DNA of 64,000 nt, from positions 3,286,001 through 3,350,000 of the forward strand of contig NZ_CP059154.1 in assembly GCF_013456555.2 (NCBI RefSeq), read 5' to 3'. The DNA comes from Natrinema zhouii (lineage in GTDB: Archaea > Halobacteriota > Halobacteria > Halobacteriales > Natrialbaceae). Under the pieces are notes generated by a model. The model saw only the letters and a list, made by a program, of their open reading frames with translations. It had not been told where the DNA came from and ran no database searches. A program made the translations under genes and the position numbers. Of this stretch, positions 1 to 9,232 are shown piece by piece; the first letter of the stretch is position 1, and every line of letters begins with the position of its first letter.

Positions 1-2
1 CC

Positions 3-140
3 ACTGGGAGCGACACTGAGGCGGACGATGCCCTCATTGACAACGCGGAAACGGCCGAACCTACTGCGGACGAGGCAGCCGAAACTGCTGCCGGAGACGG
101 TACTGAACAACGGCCATCGAACCGGAACGACCGCTCATGA
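3..140 (+). CDS. C-terminal end of an acidic protein (partial)
   Basis: This frame is open from the window edge to a TGA whose last two bases overlap the ATG of the next gene (ATGA overlap). The visible 45 residues are rich in Asp, Glu, Ala and Thr with no motif, so it is a low-complexity acidic tail of an upstream gene whose body lies outside the window. The 4-base overlap implies co-transcription and translational coupling with the HTH gene that follows. Function cannot be read from the tail. Confidence 0.6.
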   Translation, partial: TGSDTEADDALIDNAETAEPTADEAAETAAGDGTEQRPSNRNDRS

Positions 141-598
141 AAACAGTCGAAGACGACACCGGCAAACGGTACCTGCTTCGGAAACGATCGGACACGGCGA
201 GTCTCGTTCGTGATCCCGAAACCGGCAACGAGTGTTACATCCAGAACGACCGCCTCAAGGACGTCGACGAAGCGTCGGCCCTCGAGACGGCCGCGCGAAG
301 CGTTAGCGATCCGGTCCTGACGCTGCTGACCAACGTCCACGACGAGGAAACGGTCGGTCTCCTCATCGAACTCTCGGAGCGGGGACCGCTCGCCGCACGT
401 ACTCTGCTCGACACCTACGACTTCTGTGAGAGCAATCTCCACGGCCGACTAACGATTCTCTCCGCTGCAGGGCTGCTCGAGGAGGCCGACGTCGCCGGCG
501 AGCGCGGCTATCGGATCACCGAGGACTGTAAGACCGCACTCGAGACGATTCGACCGAATATCGAGGCAACGGACGAAAAGGCAGTAGACCGTTCCTGA
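137..598 (+). CDS. Haloarchaeal winged-HTH-like conserved protein next to rad50
   Basis: The product is 153 residues. Residues about 60-140 have the helix-rich pattern of an MarR/ArsR-like winged helix (regions LIELSERGPLAARTLLDTY and LHGRLTILSAAGLL), so it probably binds DNA. The N-terminal 40 residues hold a single CY pair and no zinc motif. It converges with rad50, 36 bases away. Conserved proteins of this type lie next to rad50-mre11 in haloarchaea, but no specific role is known to me. The ATG overlaps the preceding stop, which fixes the start. Confidence 0.75.
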   Translation: MKTVEDDTGKRYLLRKRSDTASLVRDPETGNECYIQNDRLKDVDEASALETAARSVSDPVLTLLTNVHDEETVGLLIELSERGPLAARTLLDTYDFCESNLHGRLTILSAAGLLEEADVAGERGYRITEDCKTALETIRPNIEATDEKAVDRS

Positions 599-634
599 GC
601 GAGTGGATCGGCCAAAACGGCGGCTCTCACCCGC

Positions 635-3319
635 TTAATCCGACGCGAGCAGTTCCGCCTCCGGCGGCTCGCCGCGCTCGAGTCGCGAGCGGTTCGACGT
701 GGCGTCTTTCTCGACGCGGACGATCGAATCGGCCGCGCCGACGAGTTCCTCGTCGTGACTGACGACAACAATTTGTTCGACGCCGAGATCGCGCATCGAC
801 TCGACCAGCGAGACGAGCTGCGTGACGTGGCCCGAATCGAGGAAGACGGTCGGCTCGTCGAGGATCAGCGGCGGCATCGGGGCCGTTCCCTCGACCCCCT
901 CCGCGAGCAGCCGATAGATCGCACACCGCAGGCTGAGGTTGAACAGCGCCCGTTCGCCACCCGAGAGCTGCTCGGGTTCGAGCGCCTCACCGTCTTTCTG
1001 ATAGACCGTCAGCCGGTAGTCGCCGTCGAGATCGATCGCCGCGTAGGAGTCGTTCTGGTAGACCAGATCGAACGTCTCGTTCAGCAGCCGTTCGAGGGTC
1101 TCGACGTTGCGCTGGCGCAGTTCCGCTCGGAGCTCGCCGTAGGTCGTCTGAAGCGTCTCGGCCTCGTCGTACAGCGACTCGAGTTGCTCGCACCGATCTT
1201 CGACGGTTTCGAGACGCTCGCGGAGGCGCTCGAGCTCCTCGAGTTCGTTCTCGACCGCGCCGATGGCGTTCTGAATTCCGGTCCGTTTTTCCTCGAGCTC
1301 GTCGAGTTTCTCGTCGACCTGTTCGATGTAGGTCTCGGCATTTGCCTTGTCCTCGCGAGCGGTTTCGACCCGTTCTTCGTCGAACTCGGACTCGAGTTCG
1401 CGCTTGCGGTCGCACTTCGCCGAGAGCGTCTCGCGGCGCTCGTCGTTCATCGTCTCCCAGTCTTCTCGGCGCTCGCGGAGGGTCTCGATATCGCTCTCGA
1501 GGGCGGTTCGCTCGGCGGTGATCTCCGAGATGCGCTCGAGTGACTCGAGCGCCTCCGAGATCTCCCCGCGCTCGGTGTTGATCGTCCCGAGTTCGGTTCG
1601 CGCGTCGGCGACCTCCTCGTCGCGCTCGTCCGCTGCGGCCCGCTTTTCCTCGGCATCGGCCTCGTACTCCTCGGCGTCGTCTCGGAGCTGATCGCGCTGG
1701 TCGCGCCGCTCTGCGAGGCTCTCGCGTTTCTCCGTGAGCAGCTGCTCGATGTTGTCGCGGTTCTCCTCGAGTCGATCGACCCGCCGCTCGGCCTCTCGCA
1801 GTTCCTCGGCGCGGTCGATTCGCTCGTTGACGTCGTCTCGCTCGGCCTCGAGTTCCTCCCGCTCGGCCTCGAGGTCGGCGAGTTCCTCTCGGCGTTCGTC
1901 CAGTACGTCGACATGGGGCGAGTCCTCGACCGGCTGGCCGCACTCGGGACACTTCCCCTCCTCGAGCAGACGTTCGCCCTCCTCGATCGCGTTCTCGGCG
2001 GCCCGGATATCGGCGGTGATGTCGTTGTGCGCCGAGACGAGTTTCTCGCGCTCGGTCTCGAGGTCCTCGAGGTGCGATTCGGCCGCCCCGAACTCGACCG
2101 GCGCGTCGTCGAACGTCGCCCGCGCGGCGTCAATCTGTTCGTCGAGGTCGTCGAGTTTCTCCTCGCGATCGGCGATCGTTTTCTCGTCGGCCTCGATCTG
2201 GTCCTCGAGTTCGTCCGCCTCCGTGCGAGCCTGTTCGGCTCGTTTCTCGAGGTCGTCCGCCTCCTCGCGGAGCCGCTCGATCTCGTTGGTCCCTTCCGTG
2301 ATCGTCACTCGGACCGACTCGAGGTCGTCTCGAAGCTCCTCGTCGCGGGCCTCGAGTTCCTCGGTGCGGTTCCGAACGGCTTCCTCGTCGGGATCGGCCG
2401 CCTCGAGATCGACGTTCTCGAGATGCTCGGCGCGCTCGTCCGCGAGCTCCTCGCGCCGGCTCCGGATCTCGCTGATTTCGTCGCTCGCGTCCTCGCGTTT
2501 GCGCTCGGTTTCGGCGATCTTCGACCGGAGGTCCTCTATTTCCTCGTCGAGCGTTTCGATCTCCTCGCGGGTCTCCTCGTGGCGCTCGAGGACGTCCGCG
2601 GCGGTCTCGAGCGTCTCCCGGGCCTGCTCGCGCTGTGACTCGAAGCGATCGATCTCGTTGACGATATCCGTGCGGCGAGATTCGAGGCCGTTCAGCCGCT
2701 CGTGAAGCTCCTTGTCCTCCTTTTGCTGAACCTGCGTTCGGAGGTCCTCGAGCACCTCTTGCTGGCCGTCGAGGACGGTCTTGACGCCGAGTCGAGCGTC
2801 GCTGGCCCGCTCGCGGTAGTCCTCGAGCGCGCCGAGCTGGAGGAGGTCGTCGATCATGTCCTGCCGGTCACTCGGCGAGGCGTGAATGAGCTTGTTCACC
2901 TCGCCCTGGCGGACGTACGCGCAGTTGACGAACGCGTCGGCGTCCATCCGCAGGAGTTCGGTTACCTCGCGACGAACGTCTCGCGCTCCCTCGATCGTCT
3001 CCGTGGGCGTCTCGAGGACGCACTTCGTCGTCGTCGCGCGATCACCCCGGAGTTTGAGGTGGCGTTCGATCTGGTACTCCCGGCCGTCGTGGGTGAACCA
3101 CAGTTCGACCTCGCACTCCTCCTCACCGGTCGTGATGACGTCGTCGAGCGTGCGCTCGTCCAACGCTTTCGAGCCGTAGAGCGCGAAGAAGACGGCCTCG
3201 AGCAGCGTCGACTTCCCGCTGCCGTTGACGCCGTGGACGACGGTGACGCCGCGCTCGAGCGCGAGGTCGGCGTCGGCGTAGCACTTGAAGTTCAACAGGC
3301 GGACGCGGTCAACTCTCAC
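635..3319 (-). CDS. rad50: DNA double-strand break repair ATPase Rad50
   Basis: Rad50 is the ABC-type ATPase of the Mre11-Rad50 complex, which tethers and processes DNA ends. The 894-residue protein has a Walker A motif (G-VNGSGKST, residues 30-38), about 700 residues of Glu/Arg-rich coiled coil, a zinc hook CPEC at residues 457-460 in the middle of the coil, a signature LSGGE near residue 785 and a Walker B with LDEPTVFLD near residue 820. Order and length fit the family. It starts with GTG, and the GTGA overlap with the mre11 stop shows translational coupling. The long serine-rich frames on the opposite strand are shadows of the coiled-coil codons. Confidence 0.97.
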   Translation of the reverse strand: MRVDRVRLLNFKCYADADLALERGVTVVHGVNGSGKSTLLEAVFFALYGSKALDERTLDDVITTGEEECEVELWFTHDGREYQIERHLKLRGDRATTTKCVLETPTETIEGARDVRREVTELLRMDADAFVNCAYVRQGEVNKLIHASPSDRQDMIDDLLQLGALEDYRERASDARLGVKTVLDGQQEVLEDLRTQVQQKEDKELHERLNGLESRRTDIVNEIDRFESQREQARETLETAADVLERHEETREEIETLDEEIEDLRSKIAETERKREDASDEISEIRSRREELADERAEHLENVDLEAADPDEEAVRNRTEELEARDEELRDDLESVRVTITEGTNEIERLREEADDLEKRAEQARTEADELEDQIEADEKTIADREEKLDDLDEQIDAARATFDDAPVEFGAAESHLEDLETEREKLVSAHNDITADIRAAENAIEEGERLLEEGKCPECGQPVEDSPHVDVLDERREELADLEAEREELEAERDDVNERIDRAEELREAERRVDRLEENRDNIEQLLTEKRESLAERRDQRDQLRDDAEEYEADAEEKRAAADERDEEVADARTELGTINTERGEISEALESLERISEITAERTALESDIETLRERREDWETMNDERRETLSAKCDRKRELESEFDEERVETAREDKANAETYIEQVDEKLDELEEKRTGIQNAIGAVENELEELERLRERLETVEDRCEQLESLYDEAETLQTTYGELRAELRQRNVETLERLLNETFDLVYQNDSYAAIDLDGDYRLTVYQKDGEALEPEQLSGGERALFNLSLRCAIYRLLAEGVEGTAPMPPLILDEPTVFLDSGHVTQLVSLVESMRDLGVEQIVVVSHDEELVGAADSIVRVEKDATSNRSRLERGEPPEAELLASD

Positions 3320-4770
3320 GCGAAATCACCCAGCGAGGCGGTATCGGCGTCGGCAGTCTCCTCGGCTTCGTCGCCGTCGTCCGTCGCGTCGCCGTCGGTC
3401 GGTGCCGTCGTCGCATCGGGGTCGGACGCTGGTGCAGTCGCATCACCTTCGGTGTCGGTGGCTGCCGTCTCGCGCCCGCCGTCCGCTTCAGCACCTCCAT
3501 CTGCTTCGGCCGCCTCGGCCGCTTCGGTCGCTTCGGACGTCTCGGCTGGCTCGGTATTGATCGAGTCGGCCGCCGAATCGCTATCGCCGGCGAGCTGATC
3601 GGCGACCGTCGTCACGTCCTCGTCGCCCGGTTCACGCTCCGGCGCCGGGTCGAACGCCGACTCGTCGTCCTCGAGCAACTCGCGAACCCGCCGCTCGACG
3701 GATTCGCGGACGTTCGAATCGGCGAGATCACCGTTTCGGACGCTTTCGTCGATCTCGAGCGCGGCGTTGCTGAGCCCCAGCTCGCGAACCCGCTCGCGGA
3801 CGGCGTCGTCCGGGTTGGCGAAGCTCACCGACACCTCCTCGTCCGCGTCGGGGAGGTCCCGCCGATCGTTCACGCGGGCGACGAGTGCGCCGCGGTCGAT
3901 CGCGAGTTCCTCGATCGCGGCCGGTGCGATCGGTCGGCCCTCGCCCTTGACGGTGACGATGACGACCGCGTCCGCGAGGTCGTGCTGGCGGACGCGTTCC
4001 TGCACGCGGTCGATCCCCTCGCTTTCCTTGAGTTCGACGTCGACGAAGACGAACTCGCGAGTCGAGGGGAGGCCGCGGCGGCTGATCGCGACGGTCCCGT
4101 CATTCTCGAAGTCGACGATGTTGTAGCCCCGGTCCTCGCGCTCGCTGGCGCTGGCGCGCTCGGTCGAGCCGCAGTAGGTGACCCAGGTGTCCAGGACCTC
4201 CGCAGTGTCCGGTTTGTGGTTGTCTCCCAGCAGAACGGCGTCGAAGTCGACCGTCGACTCCTCGAGGACGGTTTCGGTGTCCCAGTCGGCGTGTGCGAAG
4301 GGGTCGAAGAGGCCGTGGCTCACCAGGCTCGCGTGGTCGGCACCATCGGGAAGGGGAGCGAAGTCGTAGGTGAGATCCTCCCGTCGCGATCGGGGGACGA
4401 AGTCGAGTCCGTAGACGGCGACGTCGTCGACGACGACCGGGTCGGCACCGAGCCGGGTCGCCAGTCCGAGATCCGCGAAGAGGTCGAGCCACTGCGCGTC
4501 GCGTTTCGACTCGTGGTTGCCGACGACGGCGAGAAAGGGGATGTCGGCGTCGGCGAGCGTCCGGAGAATTTCGACGGTTCCCTGCAGGTCGACCAGCGAC
4601 GGCCGGCGGTCGTGAAAGAGGTCGCCGGCGTGGATCACCGCGTCGACGTCGTCGGCCACCGCGTCCTCGACGACTGACCGGAACGCCTCGAGGAAGTCCC
4701 GTCGTCGGTCGGGCGAATTGTACTGCTGGTACCCGATATGGGTATCGCCCGTATGGATAACCCGCGTCAT
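3316..4770 (-). CDS. mre11: DNA double-strand break repair nuclease Mre11
   Basis: Mre11 is the manganese-dependent nuclease partner of Rad50. The 484-residue protein carries the calcineurin-like phosphoesterase motifs D9-x-H11, GD at 49-50, GNHE at 84-87, SHG near 152 and a later GDNHKP. Residues about 390-484 form a low-complexity tail of Ala, Asp, Glu and Thr that is unusual in length for the catalytic core and typical of haloarchaeal tails; its role is unknown. It is the first gene of the mre11-rad50 pair and starts at the only ATG that precedes the conserved first motif. Confidence 0.96.
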   Translation of the reverse strand: MTRVIHTGDTHIGYQQYNSPDRRRDFLEAFRSVVEDAVADDVDAVIHAGDLFHDRRPSLVDLQGTVEILRTLADADIPFLAVVGNHESKRDAQWLDLFADLGLATRLGADPVVVDDVAVYGLDFVPRSRREDLTYDFAPLPDGADHASLVSHGLFDPFAHADWDTETVLEESTVDFDAVLLGDNHKPDTAEVLDTWVTYCGSTERASASEREDRGYNIVDFENDGTVAISRRGLPSTREFVFVDVELKESEGIDRVQERVRQHDLADAVVIVTVKGEGRPIAPAAIEELAIDRGALVARVNDRRDLPDADEEVSVSFANPDDAVRERVRELGLSNAALEIDESVRNGDLADSNVRESVERRVRELLEDDESAFDPAPEREPGDEDVTTVADQLAGDSDSAADSINTEPAETSEATEAAEAAEADGGAEADGGRETAATDTEGDATAPASDPDATTAPTDGDATDDGDEAEETADADTASLGDFA

Positions 4771-5044
4771 TGGCCAGTCGTTGGCGAGCCGACCCTAAAG
4801 GGGTTCCGTGACCGAAGTGAAAGTGAAAGCGATAATTCACGCGAAACGGAGGGAGGCGTCTGTGTCACGCTGTACTGACGACCCGTCGTTCGGTGGTGCG
4901 CGCTGCCGTCCGTCCTCCCGAGCGTTTGACCGGACAGCAGCACGCCATTGGCAAGTCCGGTGAAACACCGGCAGCGTGTCCGGATCAACTACGACGAGAA
5001 AGCAAAGCGAGAAAAATTGAGGTATTGACAGCGATGATCGGCCG

Positions 5045-5314
5045 TTACGATTCGATATCGAGACTATACAGGCGCTTGCGGGCGTCCGTGAACGAAAAGC
5101 GGGAGTCGATGACGCTCTGCTCGTCGAGCCGGTTGAGCGCGTATCGAACTGTTCGAGAGGGCAGGAGCGTCTCGTCGGCGATCTGTTGTTGGGTCATCGT
5201 GTCGTTGTACTCGAGGACCTTCGCGACGAGTTTCGCACTGGGAGGCAGATCCCGAACGTCGTCCCACGTTCCCCGCTCGCTGGTCTCCTGTTGAAGCGAC
5301 TCTGAAGCACTCAT
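5045..5314 (-). CDS. MarR-like winged-helix transcriptional regulator
   Basis: The product is 89 residues. Residues 25-85 form a winged helix: a helix ending in VLEYND, a turn, the recognition stretch QQQIADETLLPSRTVRYALN and a wing around SFTDARKRLYSL. It probably binds DNA as a dimer. It is divergent from panA, sharing a 124-base AT-rich intergenic region, so it may regulate itself or panA; this is inference. Small proteins of this family are conserved beside panA in haloarchaea as far as I recall. Confidence 0.85.
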   Translation of the reverse strand: MSASESLQQETSERGTWDDVRDLPPSAKLVAKVLEYNDTMTQQQIADETLLPSRTVRYALNRLDEQSVIDSRFSFTDARKRLYSLDIES

Positions 5315-5438
5315 CTTACCTCTCCATTCCGAATACGGGGTAATAATATTTTCTATTCCATCTAATGCTTTGGAGTAATAACACAGTCGAGTGCACCGAC
5401 CCGAAGTCTCTTATGAACCAACACCCAAAGGACGGGTG
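5315..5438. promoter_or_regulatory. Divergent promoter region between the winged-helix gene and panA
   Basis: The region is much more AT-rich than its surroundings. A TATA-like run (TAATAATATT, 5341-5350) lies about 27-36 bases upstream of the minus-strand start at 5314. A second candidate (CTTATGAA, about 5410-5417) lies about 25 bases upstream of the panA ATG at 5439, the spacing expected for a leaderless haloarchaeal transcript. Positions are read by eye. Confidence 0.45.
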
Positions 5439-6656
5439 ATGAGCGACACCGTGGACGACGTCGACCTCCCATACGACGAGGACGAGGCGTCCCAACAGGA
5501 GAAAATTCAGTCACTCGAGGAACGACTGGAAATCCTCGAGGCGCAAAACGAGGAGATGCGCGACAAGCTCCTCGACGCTAACGCCGAGAACAACAAGTAC
5601 CAGCAGAAACTCGAGCGTCTCACACACGAGAACAAGAAGCTCAAGCAGTCCCCGCTGTTCGTCGCCACCGTCCAGGAAATCACGGACGACGGCGTCATCA
5701 TCAAACAACACGGGAACAACCAGGAGGCGCTGACCGAAGTCACCGACGAGATGCGCGACGATCTCGACCCCGACGCGCGAGTGGCCGTCAATAACTCCCT
5801 CTCTATCGTCAAGCCGCTCTCGAACGAGACTGACGTGCGCGCTCGCGTGATGGAAGTCACCGAGAGCCCGGAAGTCAGCTACGAGGACATCGGCGGCCTC
5901 GAGGACCAGATGCAGGAGGTCCGCGAGACCGTGGAGATGCCCCTCGAGAAGCCCGAGATGTTCGACGACGTCGGCATCGACCCGCCGAGCGGCGTTCTAC
6001 TCTACGGCCCGCCGGGCACCGGGAAGACGATGCTCGCCAAGGCCGTCGCCAACCAGACCGACGCCACCTTCATCAAGATGGCCGGCTCGGAACTGGTCCA
6101 CAAATTCATCGGCGAGGGTGCCAAGCTCGTCCGCGACCTCTTCGACGTCGCCCGCGAGCACGAACCCGCCGTGATCTTCATCGACGAGATCGACGCCATC
6201 GCCTCCAAGCGAACGGAGTCCAAGACCTCCGGCGACGCCGAGGTCCAGCGGACCATGATGCAGCTCCTCTCGGAGATGGACGGCTTCGAAGAGCGCGGCG
6301 AGATCCGCATCATCGCCGCCACGAACCGCTTCGACATGCTCGACCGCGCCATCCTTCGCCCCGGTCGGTTCGACCGCCTCATCGAAGTGCCCAAGCCGAA
6401 CGCGGAGGGTCGCGAGATCATCTTCGAGATCCACACCCGCGGGATGAACGTCGCCGACGACGTCGAGTTCGCCGAACTGGCCGAAGACGCCGACAACGCC
6501 TCCGGTGCCGACATCAAAGCCGTCTGCACCGAGGCCGGCATGTTCGCCATCCGCGACGACCGCACCGAGATCCGGATGGAGGACTTCCGCAACGCGTGGG
6601 ACAAAGTGCAGGCCGAATCCGACGAGAGCGAAGAGGTCTCGAAGACGTTCGCCTGA
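5439..6656 (+). CDS. panA: Proteasome-activating nucleotidase PanA
   Basis: PAN is the hexameric AAA+ ATPase that unfolds substrates for the archaeal 20S proteasome. With the ATG at 5439 the protein has 405 residues; an upstream ATG in frame would add 16 residues lacking the acidic start seen in homologues. It shows an N-terminal coiled coil (about 25-75), an OB-fold segment, Walker A GPPGTGKT (about 190-197), Walker B IFIDEID (about 246) and the second region of homology with RPGRFDR (about 307). The C-terminus is Thr-Phe-Ala, so the usual HbYX gate-opening tail has Phe in place of Tyr. Confidence 0.95.
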   Translation: MSDTVDDVDLPYDEDEASQQEKIQSLEERLEILEAQNEEMRDKLLDANAENNKYQQKLERLTHENKKLKQSPLFVATVQEITDDGVIIKQHGNNQEALTEVTDEMRDDLDPDARVAVNNSLSIVKPLSNETDVRARVMEVTESPEVSYEDIGGLEDQMQEVRETVEMPLEKPEMFDDVGIDPPSGVLLYGPPGTGKTMLAKAVANQTDATFIKMAGSELVHKFIGEGAKLVRDLFDVAREHEPAVIFIDEIDAIASKRTESKTSGDAEVQRTMMQLLSEMDGFEERGEIRIIAATNRFDMLDRAILRPGRFDRLIEVPKPNAEGREIIFEIHTRGMNVADDVEFAELAEDADNASGADIKAVCTEAGMFAIRDDRTEIRMEDFRNAWDKVQAESDESEEVSKTFA

Positions 6657-6785
6657 ACTCGTTCTCGAGGTCGGTGTCGTTTCTCGCTTCGTTTTTCGCC
6701 CGTGCGAGCGATGGTACTCGAGTGCCTAAGTAGCGATGAGGAACAACAGTGGTGTCGAATCAGCTACCAGTACGAGATTTCGTCA

Positions 6786-6923
6786 CTACAGGGCCGAGAA
6801 GACGAGCCACGGCACGACGAACAGTGCAAGTGTTAGCACTGCGAGGATCAGTCCGTACCCGATACCCGTTCCCGCCGCGGTGACCCACGCCGGATGCTCG
6901 AATTCGCCGAGATCGACTGCCAT
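6786..6923 (-). CDS. Small single-span membrane protein
   Basis: This 45-residue ORF (MAVDLGEFEHPAW...) has one hydrophobic segment, residues about 22-42 (GYGLILAVLTLALFVVPWLV). The short acidic N-terminus followed by one helix resembles other conserved haloarchaeal mini-membrane proteins, but I do not recognise a family. The longer frame upstream of this ATG is out of character in codon use, so the short start is preferred. It is separated by about 100 bases from the zinc-finger gene upstream. Confidence 0.65.
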   Translation of the reverse strand: MAVDLGEFEHPAWVTAAGTGIGYGLILAVLTLALFVVPWLVFSAL

Positions 6924-7026
6924 GTGTTTGGCATCCGCTGACGAACGCTTAAACGTACCGGAACACCGAATCACGGAGTCGGTCAGCGACTCGAGAGCAC
7001 ACTCAGCATCGCGATAACAGGCCCGA

Positions 7027-7248
7027 TTACCGATAGATGTTCTCGTAGCGCTCGCGGTACTCACGCAGTGCGAGCCGGGCCCTGCGCCGCGAGCTGAACC
7101 CAAAACCGATCGCCTCGCAGTGATCGTCGTCACACTCCCAGCGGAAGGTCTCCGAGTCGAGATCTCTCGTCACCGATGCGTCCGTCTTGCACAGCGGACA
7201 GATCCATCCCCACCGCATGTCGCCGGCATCCGCGCTCGGCCGATTCAT
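7027..7248 (-). CDS. Small zinc-ribbon-like protein
   Basis: The product is 73 residues. It has CPLC at residues 17-20, then C39 and C44 with nearby His43, which gives a possible four-ligand zinc knuckle, followed by a basic Arg-rich helix (SSRRRARLALREYRERYE) that could contact nucleic acid. A shorter start at Met11 is equally possible. It is divergent from guaAa. Small zinc-finger proteins with CPxC-like motifs are common in haloarchaea and mostly uncharacterised. Confidence 0.7.
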   Translation of the reverse strand: MNRPSADAGDMRWGWICPLCKTDASVTRDLDSETFRWECDDDHCEAIGFGFSSRRRARLALREYRERYENIYR

Positions 7249-7400
7249 TGATTCTACGCCGGGATTGGAGCGAGCACGCAAAAACCCACGCCTCGAGTGA
7301 GTCGTTCTTTTTCCGTTTGCCGACCCACGTTCGTCGGGATCGGCCGACTCGAGAACACGTTTCGGACCGTTTTTACCCGGTGATCCGCTACGAACACCCA

Positions 7401-7955
7401 ATGACGAAAATCGTCGTGGTGGACAACCACGGACAGTTCACCCACTTAGAACGCCGGGCGCTTCGCGATCTCGGTGTCGACACGGCGTTGATCGATAACG
7501 ACACCGCGCCCGAAGACGTCGACGCCGACGGCGTCGTCCTCTCGGGCGGTCCGGATATGGATCGGATCGGCCGCTCGGTAGAGTACCTCGAGGCGGAGAT
7601 GCCGGTGCTGGGCATCTGTCTGGGAATGCAACTGATCGCCGAGGAACTAGGCGGCCGCGTCGGAGGCGGCGAGTACGGCGGCTACGCCGACGTCAGCGTC
7701 GATATCGTCGACGACGACGATCCGCTGACCGGCTCGCTGCATCCCGAAACCCGCGTCTGGGCGAGCCACGCCGACGAGGTCAAGGAACTGCCCGACGGCT
7801 TCGAGCTGACGGCGAAGAGCGACGTCTGCGACGTCGAAGCGATGAGCGACACCGACCGCGATCTCTACGGCGTCCAGTGGCACCCCGAGGTCGCCCACAC
7901 CGAGGAGGGTGACGAGATCTTCGAGAACTTTCTGGCGATCTGCGAATCGCAGTAA
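7401..7955 (+). CDS. guaAa: GMP synthase glutaminase subunit A
   Basis: This is the glutamine amidotransferase subunit of two-part archaeal GMP synthase; it releases ammonia from glutamine for the amination of XMP by the separate GuaB-type synthetase subunit, which is not in this window. The 184-residue class I domain has the nucleophile elbow GICLGMQ (Cys near residue 73) and the catalytic His and Glu in QWHPE (about 160-164). Length and lack of an ATP-pyrophosphatase domain fit the split archaeal form. The ATG at 7401 is followed at once by the conserved first strand KIVVVDNHGQ. Confidence 0.95.
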   Translation: MTKIVVVDNHGQFTHLERRALRDLGVDTALIDNDTAPEDVDADGVVLSGGPDMDRIGRSVEYLEAEMPVLGICLGMQLIAEELGGRVGGGEYGGYADVSVDIVDDDDPLTGSLHPETRVWASHADEVKELPDGFELTAKSDVCDVEAMSDTDRDLYGVQWHPEVAHTEEGDEIFENFLAICESQ

Positions 7956-8056
7956 GCACAACGGCCGATTCAGTCCTTTTGTCGGTCGATACCAGCCGTC
8001 TCAGATGCAAGCTACTCGCTTATGGAAATCAGCACTGTCCACTTACACGAGCGCTT

Positions 8057-8554
8057 ATGACCGTAGACTCAACCGAAGACCTCTTCGTAGACGGCCTCAA
8101 GCACGCGTACTACACCGAACAGCGCCTCGTCGACGCGCTCGATGAACTCGAGCAGACCTCCTCGAGCGAGGAACTCAAATCCGGGTTCGCCGAGCACCGC
8201 GAGGAGACCCAGAATCACATTGACCGCCTCGAGGAGGTGTTCGACCAGGTCGACGCCTCCGCGGAGGGCGAGGAGGACCCGGTCGTCGAAGGGATGATCC
8301 AGGCCCACGAGGAGTTCATGGACAAGGATCCAAGCGACGAGGCTCTCGATCGGTTCAACATCGCCGCCGGCCAGAAGTCCGAACACTACGAGATTGCCGT
8401 CTACGGGAACCTCATCCCGATGGCGGATCAACTCGGAATGGACGACGTCGCGGACACCCTCGAGCAGAACCTTCGAGAGGAGCAGGACGAACTCGACAGC
8501 CTCTCAGAAATGGGCGAGGAGTTCGATTACGGCGAACTGTCGGTCTCCGAGTAA
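8057..8554 (+). CDS. YciE/YciF ferritin-like family protein (DUF892)
   Basis: The 165-residue protein begins with the family hallmark LFVDGLKHAYYTEQRLVDAL and is helical throughout, as expected for the ferritin-like DUF892 family. Glu and His residues (for example in FAEHREETQNHIDRLEEVF and KSEHYEIAVYG) could form a di-metal site. Bacterial relatives respond to stress, but their biochemistry is not settled. The start is chosen at the ATG at 8057 because upstream residues do not match the family. It stands alone, with guaAa ending 100 bases upstream. Confidence 0.88.
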   Translation: MTVDSTEDLFVDGLKHAYYTEQRLVDALDELEQTSSSEELKSGFAEHREETQNHIDRLEEVFDQVDASAEGEEDPVVEGMIQAHEEFMDKDPSDEALDRFNIAAGQKSEHYEIAVYGNLIPMADQLGMDDVADTLEQNLREEQDELDSLSEMGEEFDYGELSVSE

Positions 8555-8725
8555 CGCCGCATATCCAGTATTTTTTCGAGACCGCGCGGAGACGGTCAGA
8601 TCTGTCAGGCAATCGAGAGCATCGTACCGGGCCAATTGTTGTATCGAGTCAACCGCTGCACCGAGAGAAGTATCTCACTGAGTCGACCGTCAGTATCTTG
8701 CCCGTCCGGCCAGATATGAGAAGTG

Positions 8726-9232
8726 ATGACAGTCGACACTGTCGGTCAGTTCGAACGCGCACTCGAGGGGCTCGAGGTGGGACTCGAGCGCGTGTCGGCC
8801 GCCGACGCAGGCGAACGGATCGAAACGATAGTCGAGGAGCCGGCCGTCGGCGCGCCGCTCCCGTTCGAGGGTGTCTCGCTCCCCGACGCGGTGACGACGG
8901 AGCCGACGACCGCCGAACTCGAGGTGGCCCGGACGGGCGTCACGCCGGTCGGCTTCGCCATCGCGGAGTACGGCAGCGTCGCCGTCGAGTCGATGGCCGA
9001 CGGCGCGGAGCCGATCAGCCTCTACCCGGAGCGCCACGTCGCCGTCGTCGCGGCCAGCGACGTGGTGCCGGATTTGAGTGCGGGCTTCGACCGACTCGCC
9101 GACGGCTTCGATCGGGGGCAGGACAGCGTCGTCTTCGCCACCGGTCGGAGCGCGACCGCCGACATGGGGGATCTCGTTCACGGCGTCCACGGCCCCGGCG
9201 AGGTCAGCGTGATCGTCCTGGAGGACCGATAG
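8726..9232 (+). CDS. lutC: LUD-domain lactate utilisation protein LutC
   Basis: LutC is a subunit of the non-flavin, iron-sulfur L-lactate oxidation complex LutABC. The 168-residue protein is a single LUD domain with the motif region ARTGVTPVGFAIAEYGSVAVES and a C-terminal GPGEVSVIVLED. A GTG lies one codon upstream of the ATG; the ATG is preferred. Its stop is directly followed by the ATG of the fused lutBA gene, so the two form one operon. Haloarchaeal use in lactate oxidation is inferred from the family. Confidence 0.88.
   Translation: MTVDTVGQFERALEGLEVGLERVSAADAGERIETIVEEPAVGAPLPFEGVSLPDAVTTEPTTAELEVARTGVTPVGFAIAEYGSVAVESMADGAEPISLYPERHVAVVAASDVVPDLSAGFDRLADGFDRGQDSVVFATGRSATADMGDLVHGVHGPGEVSVIVLEDR

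Noticed and set aside
1734-2705. Serine-rich plus-strand frame
   Set aside because: It is the reverse reading of Rad50 coiled-coil codons and has a biased Ser/Arg composition only.
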